Of a DNA stretch of 52,466 bases, positions 45,949 to 52,466 are shown piece by piece; within the stretch, counting starts at the first letter, position 1; the number at the start of each line of letters is the position of its first letter. A program made the position numbers and the translations under genes. The notes under the pieces are model-generated. The model saw only the letters and a program-made list of their open reading frames with translations, did no database searches and had not been told where the DNA came from. This stretch comes from Segetibacter sp. GTDB taxonomy: Bacteria; Bacteroidota; Bacteroidia; Chitinophagales; Chitinophagaceae. The DNA lies in NCBI RefSeq assembly GCF_025963695.1, contig NZ_JAOQAH010000086.1, positions 1 through 52,466 on the forward strand, read 5' to 3'.

Positions 45949-46031
45949 TGTGAAAATGTGAAAATGGCACAATAGCTCAATGCTTGGAGCGTCATTTTCA
46001 AATTTCTAAATTTTCAAATTTTCAAATTAAC

Positions 46032-46301
46032 ATGGGTCGTTCAATTAAAAAAGGTCCTTACGTAGCAGCTAAGCTGGAAGGTAAAGTGCTTGCTATAAAT
46101 GATGGTACTACTAAGAAATCTGTTATTAAAACATGGTCTCGCCGCTCTACTATCACCCCGGATTTTGTGGGACATACGTTTGCTGTACATAATGGCAACA
46201 AGTTCATTCCTGTTTACGTAACGGAATTTATGGTAGGTCATAAACTGGGTGAATTTGCCCCAACCCGCAATTTCAAAGGACACAGTAACAAAAAACAATA
46301 A
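46032..46301 (+). CDS. rpsS: 30S ribosomal protein S19
   Basis: 89 residues from the ATG at 46032, chosen because the family start GRSIKKGPYV follows it. An upstream frame extension of 16 codons is only AT-rich spacer. Further motifs: TWSRRSTITPDFVGHTFAVHNGN in part (WSRRSTITPDF) and KLGEFAPTR near the end. S19 lies in the 30S head. Confidence 0.97.
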   Translation: MGRSIKKGPYVAAKLEGKVLAINDGTTKKSVIKTWSRRSTITPDFVGHTFAVHNGNKFIPVYVTEFMVGHKLGEFAPTRNFKGHSNKKQ

Positions 46302-46386
46302 AAGTTTAAAGTTGAAAGTTTAGAGTTTAAAGTTGAGCAACCTTAAACCTTGAACTTTAAACCTTAAGCCTCGAAACTTATAAAAA

Positions 46387-46791
46387 ATGGAAGCAGTAGC
46401 AAAATTGATGAATTACCCGACTTCTCCCCGCAAAATGCGTTTGCTGGCAGATCTTATCCGTGGAATGGCTGTGGAAAATGCCATAGCTACTTTGGAGCAT
46501 CATCCAAAGCATCCGGCTACGCCACTGGGGAAGTTGTTGAAAAGTGCAATAAACAACTGGGAGCAGAAGAATGAAGGAACAAGTGCAGCCGATGCCAGCC
46601 TGGTTGTAAAAACAATAATGGTTGATGGAGCTCGTACCTTACGTCGTATGCGTCCGGCACCACAGGGTCGTGGGTACAGAATTCGTAAGCGAAGTAACCA
46701 CGTAACGATTATTGTGGATACAAAAACAACTGAAGTGTCTAAGAACGTTTATGGTTCTAACGACAGGGCTTCTAAAAATAATCATTCGTAA
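46387..46791 (+). CDS. rplV: 50S ribosomal protein L22
   Basis: 134 residues, about 20 longer than the E. coli protein, with a polar C-terminal tail (YGSNDRASKNNHS). Conserved pieces: SPRKMRLLADLIRGM (13-27), the beta-hairpin loop MVDGARTLRRMRPAPQGRG (78-96) and IRKRSNHVTIIV. L22 lines the exit tunnel. Confidence 0.97.
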   Translation: MEAVAKLMNYPTSPRKMRLLADLIRGMAVENAIATLEHHPKHPATPLGKLLKSAINNWEQKNEGTSAADASLVVKTIMVDGARTLRRMRPAPQGRGYRIRKRSNHVTIIVDTKTTEVSKNVYGSNDRASKNNHS

Positions 46792-46809
46792 AACTTATAT
46801 AACCAAAAT

Positions 46810-47673
46810 ATGGGTCAGAAAACAAATCCTATTGGTCTAAGGTTAGGTATCATTAAGGGTTGGGAAAGTAACTGGTATGGTAATCATAAAGATTACGCCG
46901 GTAAGCTTATTGAAGATCATAAGATCAGAACATACCTTACTGCACGTATCAATAAAGGTGGTATAGCCAGAATTGTAATCGAGCGTACTTTAGGAAAGTT
47001 GATCATTACTATCCATACATCCAAGCCAGGTATCATTATCGGTAAAGGTGGTGGAGAAGTAGATAGAATTAAAGAAGAGCTTAAAAAGCTTACTAATAAA
47101 GAAGACGTTCAGATCAATATTCTTGAAATCCGTCGTCCAGAGTTAGATGCAAACATTGTAGGAGATACAATTGCACGACAAATTGAGAACCGTATCAACT
47201 TTAAGAGGGCTATTAAGATGTCTATCGCTTCTGCACTTCGTATGGGTGCTGAAGGTATCAAAGTAAAAGTAAGCGGCCGTTTAGGTGGTGCTGAAATTGC
47301 CCGTAGCGAAGAAATCAAACAAGGTCGTACTCCGTTACATACTTTACGTATGGATATTGATTACTCTAGTGTTTTCGCTCAAACTGTGTACGGAAAAATT
47401 GGTATCAAGGTATGGATCTGTAAAGGTGAAGTATTAGGTAAGAGAGAATTGAATCCGAATTTTGTTGGTGGTAAAGAGGCTGGTGAAAGAAGAGACGGTG
47501 GTGGTGATAACAGGAGAGGAGATGACAGAGGTGGTTTTAGAGGTGGAGACAACCGTGGTGGCGGTGGCGGAAGAGACAACCGTGGTGGCGGTGGAGATAA
47601 TCGCGGCGGTGGTGGAAGAGATAATCGTGGTGGTGGCTACCAAGGTCAAGGCGGCGGTGGAGGAAGAAGATAA
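46810..47673 (+). CDS. rpsC: 30S ribosomal protein S3 with Gly/Arg-rich tail
   Basis: 287 residues; the conserved core ends near residue 224 and is followed by a 63-residue tail. The core has MGQKTNPIGLRLGI, the KH motif KPGIIIGKGGGEVDRI (about 73-88) and the SGRLGGAEIARSE stretch. The tail (47482-47670) is made almost only of G, R, D and N, with repeated DNRGGGG units, like an RGG box. S3 forms part of the mRNA entry site; the tail may add RNA contacts. Chitinophagaceae S3 proteins are often extended, but the extent here is striking. Confidence 0.97.
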   Translation: MGQKTNPIGLRLGIIKGWESNWYGNHKDYAGKLIEDHKIRTYLTARINKGGIARIVIERTLGKLIITIHTSKPGIIIGKGGGEVDRIKEELKKLTNKEDVQINILEIRRPELDANIVGDTIARQIENRINFKRAIKMSIASALRMGAEGIKVKVSGRLGGAEIARSEEIKQGRTPLHTLRMDIDYSSVFAQTVYGKIGIKVWICKGEVLGKRELNPNFVGGKEAGERRDGGGDNRRGDDRGGFRGGDNRGGGGGRDNRGGGGDNRGGGGRDNRGGGYQGQGGGGGRR

Positions 47674-47772
47674 GCGAGCCTGCCTGAAGGGGCTTTAATA
47701 ACAATTTTGAATAATTAAGGTGCAAGTTTTCCAATTTAGAATCTTACACCTGAAACTTGAAACTATAATAAG

Positions 47773-48192
47773 ATGTTACAGCCAAAAAGATCGAAGCACA
47801 GAAAAATGCAAAAAGGCCGGATGAAAGGTGACACTAAACGTGGCTTTACCTTATCCTTTGGTTCTTTCGGTTTGAAAGCATTAGACTCGGTGTGGCTAAC
47901 TAATCGCCAAATCGAATCTGCTCGTCAGGCAATGACCCGCTCAATGAAACGGGAGGGTAATGTTTGGATACGCATTTTCCCTGATAAAGTAATTACTCAT
48001 AAGCCTGCAGAGGTTAGGATGGGTAAAGGTAAAGGTAACCCCGAATACTGGGCTGCAGTGGTACAACCTGGTCGTATCATTTTTGAAGCGGATGGTGTAT
48101 CTGAAGAAGTGGCTAAAGCAGCTTTTGCTCTTGCGGCTCAGAAGCTTCCTATTCAAACCAAGTTTGTAGTTCGCAGAGAGTTGCAAGCATAA
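47773..48192 (+). CDS. rplP: 50S ribosomal protein L16
   Basis: 139 residues. Motifs: LQPKRSKHRKMQKGRMKG (2-19), the conserved RIFPDKVITHKPAEVRMGKG segment (59-78; core PDKVITHKPAEVRMG) and the Gly-rich GKGKGNPEYWAAVV. L16 helps to place tRNA in the A site. The spacer before it is 99 nt and contains partial inverted words (CACCT and AGGTG). Confidence 0.97.
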   Translation: MLQPKRSKHRKMQKGRMKGDTKRGFTLSFGSFGLKALDSVWLTNRQIESARQAMTRSMKREGNVWIRIFPDKVITHKPAEVRMGKGKGNPEYWAAVVQPGRIIFEADGVSEEVAKAAFALAAQKLPIQTKFVVRRELQA

Positions 48193-48305
48193 GGTAAATT
48201 ACTCAATGGGGAAATTCGAAAATAACTTGATGGACCAATTTAAGTTGGTGGTGGCTTCTTTTCATTGAGCAATTTTCAAATTTTCGCATTTCTAAATTAA
48301 ACACA

Positions 48306-48518
48306 ATGGCTAATAAGAAATTTGAATTTAATAAGGGTCTTAAAGATTTGAACGAAAGTGATCTTAATGCCCGTATCCAGGAAGATGAACTTCGTTTGAA
48401 GAAACTTGAGTTTGCACATGCAATTTCTCCCTTGGAAAACCCGATGAGCATTAGAGCTTTAAGAAGGGATGTTGCCCGTTTGAAAACAGAATTAAAGAAC
48501 AGAGCGTTAGGCGTCTAA
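48306..48518 (+). CDS. rpmC: 50S ribosomal protein L29
   Basis: 70 residues, all helical, with LNESDLNARIQEDELRLKKL (17-36) and the end RRDVARLKTEL. A little longer than the E. coli protein (63). The spacer before it (113 nt) has inverted words ACTCAATG/CATTGAG and copies of ATTTTCAAATTTTCG. Confidence 0.95.
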   Translation: MANKKFEFNKGLKDLNESDLNARIQEDELRLKKLEFAHAISPLENPMSIRALRRDVARLKTELKNRALGV

Positions 48519-48536
48519 CCCATAATAAACATTACA

Positions 48537-48794
48537 ATGTTAGAAAGAAATTTGCGTAAAATCAGGATCGGGGTGGTTCGCAGCAACAAAATGGATAAAA
48601 CCATCGTGGTGGCTGCTGAAAGAAAAGTAAAGCACCCGATTTACGGTAAATTCGTAAAGAAAACTACGAAATTCCATGCCCATGATGAAAAGAATGAGTG
48701 CAGCATTGGCGATACTGTAAAGATCATGGAAACCCGTCCGCTTAGCAAAACTAAGCGTTGGAGATTGGTTGAGGTTGTTGAGAAAGTGAAGTAA
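48537..48794 (+). CDS. rpsQ: 30S ribosomal protein S17
   Basis: 85 residues, OB-fold. Conserved: RIGVVRSNKMDKTIVVAAER (11-30), KHPIYGKFVKKTTKFHAHDE and the ETRPLSKTKRWRLVEV end. Only 18 bp follow L29. Confidence 0.97.
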   Translation: MLERNLRKIRIGVVRSNKMDKTIVVAAERKVKHPIYGKFVKKTTKFHAHDEKNECSIGDTVKIMETRPLSKTKRWRLVEVVEKVK

Positions 48795-48945
48795 ATAACC
48801 CATAAGCTTTAGCTGCAGGCTAAAAGCTATGGAAAATAGTCGCAAGCTTTTAGCTACAAGCTACAAGCCTCTGCTAATATTAGAAATCTAATTTGTTATT
48901 TGCTATTGGCCATGTGCTGGTAGCTGAAAGCTAAAAGCTAAAAAA
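48795..48945. repeat. AGCT-rich inverted-word spacer between rpsQ and rplN
   Basis: 151 bp made largely of related words: AAGCTTTAGCT, GGCTAAAAGCT, AAGCTTTTAGCT, ACAAGCTACAAGC and GAAAGCTAAAAGCTAAAA. Many are reverse complements of each other and could form several alternative stems. No gene is present. Confidence 0.7.
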
Positions 48946-49314
48946 ATGATTCAGCAAGAAAGTAGATTGAACGTAGCTGATAACAGCGGTGCAAAAGAAG
49001 TTTTGTGTATCCGCGTGTTAGGTAACTCCGGTCAGGACTACGCTAGAATAGGTGACAAGATAGTTGTTACTGTAAAAGACGCAATGCCGGCAGCCGGTGT
49101 TAAAAAGGGAACTGTATCAAAAGCGGTTATCGTTCGTACAAAAAACAAATTACGTCGTAAAGACGGTTCTTACATCCGCTTTGATGACAATGCGGTGGTA
49201 TTGTTGAACAACTCTGACGAGCCAAGAGGGACCCGTATATTCGGACCTGTTGCAAGAGAGTTAAGAGATAAAGGGTATATGAAGATTATTTCCCTGGCTC
49301 CTGAAGTTTTATAA
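48946..49314 (+). CDS. rplN: 50S ribosomal protein L14
   Basis: 122 residues with the L14 signature MIQQESRLNVADNSGAKEVL in part (core NVADNSGAKEVLCI), KKGTVSKAVIVRTK and the end RDKGYMKIISLAPEVL. Followed by a terminator-like hairpin and a dispersed repeat. Confidence 0.97.
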   Translation: MIQQESRLNVADNSGAKEVLCIRVLGNSGQDYARIGDKIVVTVKDAMPAAGVKKGTVSKAVIVRTKNKLRRKDGSYIRFDDNAVVLLNNSDEPRGTRIFGPVARELRDKGYMKIISLAPEVL

Positions 49315-49319
49315 AAAGT

Positions 49320-49386
49320 ATAACGAGAATTTTGAGACGGATTTGATCACGAAAGATTACTTTCGCGCCTCGTTTTTCTCGTTTTT
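49320..49386 (+). terminator. terminator-like hairpin inside the operon
   Basis: AACGAGAA (49322-49329) pairs with TTCTCGTT (49376-49383). Inside lie GAG/CTC with CG/CG and the perfect CGAAAG (49350-49355) with CTTTCG (49360-49365) around an ATTA loop. Five T residues follow. It lies just after rplN, so it may end a fraction of transcripts before rplX. Confidence 0.6.
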
Positions 49387-49409
49387 GTTGTGTAGAGTAG
49401 TGTTTTGTG

Positions 49410-49470
49410 GTATAAGGGAGTGACACAACAGATGTAGAATAAAGGATTGAGGCTGGCTAACAAAAAGAAG
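49410..49470 (+). repeat. dispersed two-box repeat, copy J
   Basis: Box 1 GTATAAGGGAGTGACACAAC (49410-49429), 22-nt spacer (49430-49451), box 2 GCTGGCTAACAAAAAGAAG from 49452. It lies in the rplN-rplX spacer, in the operon's direction, so it is transcribed with the ribosomal genes unless the hairpin before it stops transcription. Confidence 0.85.
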
Positions 49471-49526
49471 AAATAGTTACGGGGTTGGAAATCTCGTAAT
49501 ATGCAATAAGCAAAAAAACAAACAAA

Positions 49527-49865
49527 GTGAACAACAGATTTAAACCTAAATACAACATCAAAAAGGGCGACCAGGTGGTGGTCATCGCTGGTGATGACAA
49601 AGACCTGAAGAAACCGCGTACGGTTTTAGAAGTAATTCTTGAAAAAGGTCGTGTTGTAGTTGAGGGAGCAAATATCATTACAAAACACACCAAGCCAAGT
49701 GCACAGAACACTAAGGGTGGGTTGATTAAAAGAGAAGCATCTATCAATATTAGTAACGTAATGTTGTGGGATGCTAAAGCTGGCGCTGCCACAAAGGTAA
49801 AGCGTGATCGCCAGGAAGGTAAACTAGTTCGTATTGCAAAAAAATCAGGGGAGGTAATTAAATAA
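49527..49865 (+). CDS. rplX: 50S ribosomal protein L24
   Basis: 112 residues from a GTG start, chosen because the KOW-type core (KYNIKKGDQVVVIAGDDKD) follows closely. Other motifs: GRVVVEGANIITKHTKPS and the KLVRIAKKSGEV end. L24 starts 50S assembly. Its stop shares a base with the next ATG (TAATG), coupling it to rplE. Confidence 0.95.
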   Translation: MNNRFKPKYNIKKGDQVVVIAGDDKDLKKPRTVLEVILEKGRVVVEGANIITKHTKPSAQNTKGGLIKREASINISNVMLWDAKAGAATKVKRDRQEGKLVRIAKKSGEVIK

Positions 49866-50443
49866 TGACTACCGCTACTTATAAACCGAGATTGGCAGAC
49901 AAGTACAAAAATGAAGTTGTACCTGCTTTAATGAAGAAATTCGGATACAAATCTATCATGCAAGCTCCAAGACTGGAGAAGATCTGTTTAAACCGTGGGG
50001 TTAACGGAGCTGTATCTGATAAAAAACTTGTTGACGTTGCTGTTGATGAGCTTACAACCATTTCTGGCCAGAAAGCTGTGTCTACAATGTCTAAAAAAGA
50101 CATCTCAAACTTTAAGCTTAGAAAGAACATGCCCATTGGTGCAAGGGTAACTTTGCGCGGTGTGAAGATGTACGAATTCCTTGACAGGTTTATCGCTGTT
50201 TCTTTACCACGTGTTCGTGACTTTAAAGGAGTTAACGATAAAGCTTTTGATGGTCGCGGCAACTATACACTTGGTATTACTGAACAAATCATTTTCCCTG
50301 AAATTGATATTGACAAGGTTAACAGGATTACCGGTATGGATATCACTTTTGTAACTTCTGCAAATACAAATGAAGAAGCTTACGAATTGTTGAAAGAAAT
50401 GGGTATGCCGTTTAAAAACGTAAAAAAAGACAATCAAGAATAA
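49865..50443 (+). CDS. rplE: 50S ribosomal protein L5
   Basis: 192 residues, with PALMKKFGYKSIMQAPRLEK in part (core MKKFGYKSIMQAPRLEK), the ISNFKLRKNMPIGARVTLRG loop and the conserved SLPRVRDFKGV region. L5 binds 5S rRNA. It overlaps rplX by 1 nt. Confidence 0.97.
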   Translation: MTTATYKPRLADKYKNEVVPALMKKFGYKSIMQAPRLEKICLNRGVNGAVSDKKLVDVAVDELTTISGQKAVSTMSKKDISNFKLRKNMPIGARVTLRGVKMYEFLDRFIAVSLPRVRDFKGVNDKAFDGRGNYTLGITEQIIFPEIDIDKVNRITGMDITFVTSANTNEEAYELLKEMGMPFKNVKKDNQE

Positions 50444-50540
50444 CAATAAATTTGCTGATGTATGATGTCTGATTTTAAGATTTTTTAAATCAGGTAACTA
50501 AATCAGAGATCACAAAATCAGAAATCAGAAATTAAACATT

Positions 50541-50810
50541 ATGGCAAAAGAATCTGTAAAAGCCAGGCAAAGAAAGAGAGAGAAAATGGTTGCTAAGTTT
50601 GCTGCAAAAAGAACTGCTTTGAAAGAAGCTGGTGATTACGCAGGATTGGACTTACTTCCTAAAAATGCTTCTCCCGTACGTTTGAAAAACCGTTGCCAGC
50701 TAACAGGCCGTCCAAGAGGTTACGTAGGTTATTTCGGATTATCAAGAAACGTATTTCGTGATATGGCGTTAGCGGGCAAAATTCCAGGCGTAACTAAAGC
50801 AAGCTGGTAG
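50541..50810 (+). CDS. rpsN: 30S ribosomal protein S14 (zinc-free type)
   Basis: 89 residues. The conserved C-terminal RLKNRCQLTGRPRGYVGYFG and LSRNVFRDMALAGKIPGVTKASW regions (core LSRNVFRDMA) identify S14. Only one of the zinc cysteines remains (NRCQ), so it is the zinc-independent type, in line with type B L31. Confidence 0.97.
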   Translation: MAKESVKARQRKREKMVAKFAAKRTALKEAGDYAGLDLLPKNASPVRLKNRCQLTGRPRGYVGYFGLSRNVFRDMALAGKIPGVTKASW

Positions 50811-50917
50811 AAACAAGTTGACAGTTGTCGGTTGACAGTTGTTGGTAAGAACTGAACTCATTTTTTTAAATTTTATTCCAATTATCCGCCAAAGGCGGAC
50901 GTAGGAGGACAATAATT
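50811..50917. promoter_or_regulatory. rpsN-rpsH spacer with hairpin and strong Shine-Dalgarno
   Basis: 107 bp. It begins with a tandem GTTGACAGTTG(T)CGG-like pair and ends with the perfect hairpin TCCGCC (50885-50890) AAA GGCGGA (50894-50899), then AGGAGG (50903-50908), 9 nt before the rpsH ATG. Such a full AGGAGG is uncommon in Bacteroidota; none of the other starts examined here has one at this spacing. Confidence 0.55.
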
Positions 50918-51316
50918 ATGGTAACCGATCCTATTGCAGATTTTTTAACCAGGGTTCGTAACGCTCAAATGGCTAACCACAGGATTGTGGAAATTCCGGC
51001 GAGTAATTTAAAGAAGCGTATCACTGAGATCCTTTACGAAAAAGGATATATTCTGAAATATAAATTCGAGGATGATAATAAACAAGGTGTGATTAAGATC
51101 GCCTTGAAATACGATGCTGCTACTAAAATACCAGCTATCCGTAGCCTCGAAAGAGTAAGCCGTCCTGGTTTACGTCAATATTCTAAACCAGCTGATTTTG
51201 CGAGAGTGAAAAACGGTTTAGGTATTGCAATCATCTCTACTTCGAAAGGTGTAATGACCGATAAAGAAGCGAAAGTTCAGAATGTAGGCGGAGAAGTTCT
51301 TTGCTACATCTACTAG
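50918..51316 (+). CDS. rpsH: 30S ribosomal protein S8
   Basis: 132 residues, with TDPIADFLTRVRNAQ at the start and the conserved C-terminal GLGIAIISTSKGVMTDKEA (core ISTSKGVMTDKEA). S8 binds the central domain of 16S rRNA. The start follows a rare strong Shine-Dalgarno sequence. Confidence 0.97.
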   Translation: MVTDPIADFLTRVRNAQMANHRIVEIPASNLKKRITEILYEKGYILKYKFEDDNKQGVIKIALKYDAATKIPAIRSLERVSRPGLRQYSKPADFARVKNGLGIAIISTSKGVMTDKEAKVQNVGGEVLCYIY

Positions 51317-51419
51317 GGAGAAAAGAAGAAGGGAAAGAAATGGTTGTTGATACATTAAGCCGAAACTATACTAGGCTGACCGGTCAACAATAGTCAATCA
51401 AATAATAAAACATTAGAAA

Positions 51420-51974
51420 ATGTCTCGTATAGGTAAACAACCCGTTACATTGGCGAGTGGTGTAACAGTTACAGTAGGCGGCGATAATACCATTACTGTA
51501 AAAGGTCCGAAAGGAACTTTATCTCAGACTATTGATAGAGATATCAAGGTTGAGGTAACAGGTACTGAAGTTCTTATAACACGACCTACTGACCAGATCC
51601 GTCATCGTGCAATGCACGGTTTATACAGGTCTTTGATCAGCAACATGGTTAAAGGTGTAACTGAAGGTTTTAAAAAGCAGCTTGAGTTAGTGGGTGTGGG
51701 TTACAAAGCAACTAACGCAGGTAATACATTAGATCTTTCATTAGGTTTTTCTCACAATATCATTTTTGATGTTCCGACTGAAGTTAAAGTAACAACGGTT
51801 ACTGAAAAAGGTCAGAACCCGAAAATACATTTGGAAGGTACTGATAACCAGTTATTAGGTGCTGTAGCTGCAAAAATCCGCAGTCTTCGTAAGCCTGAGC
51901 CGTACAAAGGAAAAGGTGTTAGATATTCTGATGAGTTTATACGCAGAAAAGCTGGTAAAGCGGCTGGTAAATAA
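51420..51974 (+). CDS. rplF: 50S ribosomal protein L6
   Basis: 184 residues: SRIGKQPVTLASGVTV at the start, the GPKGTLSQ loop, GFKKQLELVGVGYKA and the C-terminal signature KIRSLRKPEPYKGKGVRYSD (core RKPEPYKGKG). The 103-nt spacer before it contains TTGTTGA/TCAACAA inverted words. Confidence 0.97.
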   Translation: MSRIGKQPVTLASGVTVTVGGDNTITVKGPKGTLSQTIDRDIKVEVTGTEVLITRPTDQIRHRAMHGLYRSLISNMVKGVTEGFKKQLELVGVGYKATNAGNTLDLSLGFSHNIIFDVPTEVKVTTVTEKGQNPKIHLEGTDNQLLGAVAAKIRSLRKPEPYKGKGVRYSDEFIRRKAGKAAGK

Positions 51975-52100
51975 AACCCCTGGCCCCCGACTAAGGGGGA
52001 ATTGGGAAAGATCTTAATAATCAGATTAAAAATATTCTCCTCACTCCCCTTTAGGGGGTTGGGCACATTCCCGGCAGTATCGGGAAGCAATAATATAACA
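51975..52100. repeat. C/G-run inverted-word spacer between rplF and rplR
   Basis: 126 bp with CCCCTGGCCCCC, AAGGGGGAATTGGG, TCCCCTTTAGGGGG and TTGGGC words, which can form several stems (for example CCCCC/GGGGG around GACTAA). No gene is present. Confidence 0.6.
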
Positions 52101-52451
52101 ATGGATAAAATAATAAAAAGGCAAAAGATCAGGTACAGGATACGTAAGAAGGTATCTGGTATTGCCACCAAGCCTCGCCTGTCTGTTTTTAGAAGTAATG
52201 CTGAAATTTATGTTCAGCTAATCGATGATACTACCGGAAATACTCTGGCTGCTGCGTCGTCAAGACAAAAGGACATCGCTGCACAAACTGCTCCTAAAGT
52301 TGAGAAAAGCAAAATGGTTGGCGCCGCTATTGCTCGTAAAGCAATTGAACTGGGAATTACTACCTGTGTTTTTGACAGGGGTGGCAATTTGTACCACGGT
52401 CGTGTGAAAGCTGTAGCTGACGGAGCAAGAGAAGGTGGTCTTCAATTTTAA
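52101..52451 (+). CDS. rplR: 50S ribosomal protein L18
   Basis: 116 residues from the ATG at 52101, where the conserved basic N-terminus KIIKRQKIRYRIRKKV begins. An upstream extension would read through the GC-word spacer. Other motifs: RPRLSVFRS-type KPRLSVFRSNAEIY and FDRGGNLYHGRVKAVADGARE (core FDRGGNLYHGRVKA). L18 binds 5S rRNA. The operon continues beyond the window. Confidence 0.97.
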   Translation: MDKIIKRQKIRYRIRKKVSGIATKPRLSVFRSNAEIYVQLIDDTTGNTLAAASSRQKDIAAQTAPKVEKSKMVGAAIARKAIELGITTCVFDRGGNLYHGRVKAVADGAREGGLQF

Positions 52452-52466
52452 TAAACGATTTATAAA

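Overview
The window reads as a chromosomal segment of a Bacteroidota bacterium, most likely Chitinophagaceae. The evidence is a SusC/SusD pair, lipoproteins of Bacteroidota-only families (DUF4302, DUF4270, the HExxH lipoprotein that accompanies SusCD), a PUR-like DUF3276 protein, a short GT5 starch-synthase domain next to panC, zinc-free L31 and S14, and promoters of the TTG-N19/20-TAnnTTTG type. The genus cannot be fixed from the sequence alone. There are no rRNA or tRNA genes, CRISPR arrays, intact insertion sequences or prophage genes.

Layout. 1-8.4 kb: a DUF3276 gene, then a minus-strand outer-membrane import operon (SusC, SusD, zinc-metallohydrolase lipoprotein, DUF4302 lipoprotein) followed by a collagen-like lipoprotein. 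8.9-12.2 kb: YajQ, L31 type B, and two membrane proteins (DUF2809, DUF808). 12.3-20.5 kb: a glycan locus with two GT4 glycosyltransferases, an alpha-helical-barrel protein and a GH130 enzyme, followed by a GAF/PAS histidine kinase. 20.9-26.2 kb: a TetR remnant, a small exported protein, adenine deaminase, and an operon panC / UPF0104 flippase-like / rfaE2. 26.3-34.1 kb: starch-synthase domain, DUF4270 lipoprotein, metK, rlmB, DUF2279 and phosphosugar mutase. 34.9-38.2 kb: unrecognised small genes, a YtxJ bacilliredoxin and an alpha/beta hydrolase. 38.6-42.4 kb: an exopolysaccharide priming set (glycosylphosphotransferase, UDP-glucose dehydrogenase, UDP-glucuronate decarboxylase). 42.7 kb to the end: the S10-spc ribosomal protein operon from rpsJ to rplR, continuing past the window.

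The most unusual feature is a dispersed intergenic repeat of about 58 bp with at least 11 copies, on both strands, between 9.9 and 49.5 kb. Each copy has a 20-nt box 1 (type sequence GTACAAGTGAGTGACACAAC), a spacer of exactly 22 nt with variable sequence, and a box 2 near GCYGGNTACCAAAAA. Three copies have an identical box 1. Within box 1 the heptamer is GTGACAC, GCGACGC or GCGTCGC, so the inverted-repeat symmetry is kept in every copy. I do not recognise this family. The second unusual feature is a 262-nt gap between rpsJ and rplC that can fold into five hairpins, including four repeated arms that can pair in mutually exclusive ways; it looks like a cis-regulatory leader inside the ribosomal operon. 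Third, most spacers of the ribosomal operon are built from short words and their reverse complements, and the rplN-rplX spacer carries a terminator-like hairpin plus one copy of the dispersed repeat.
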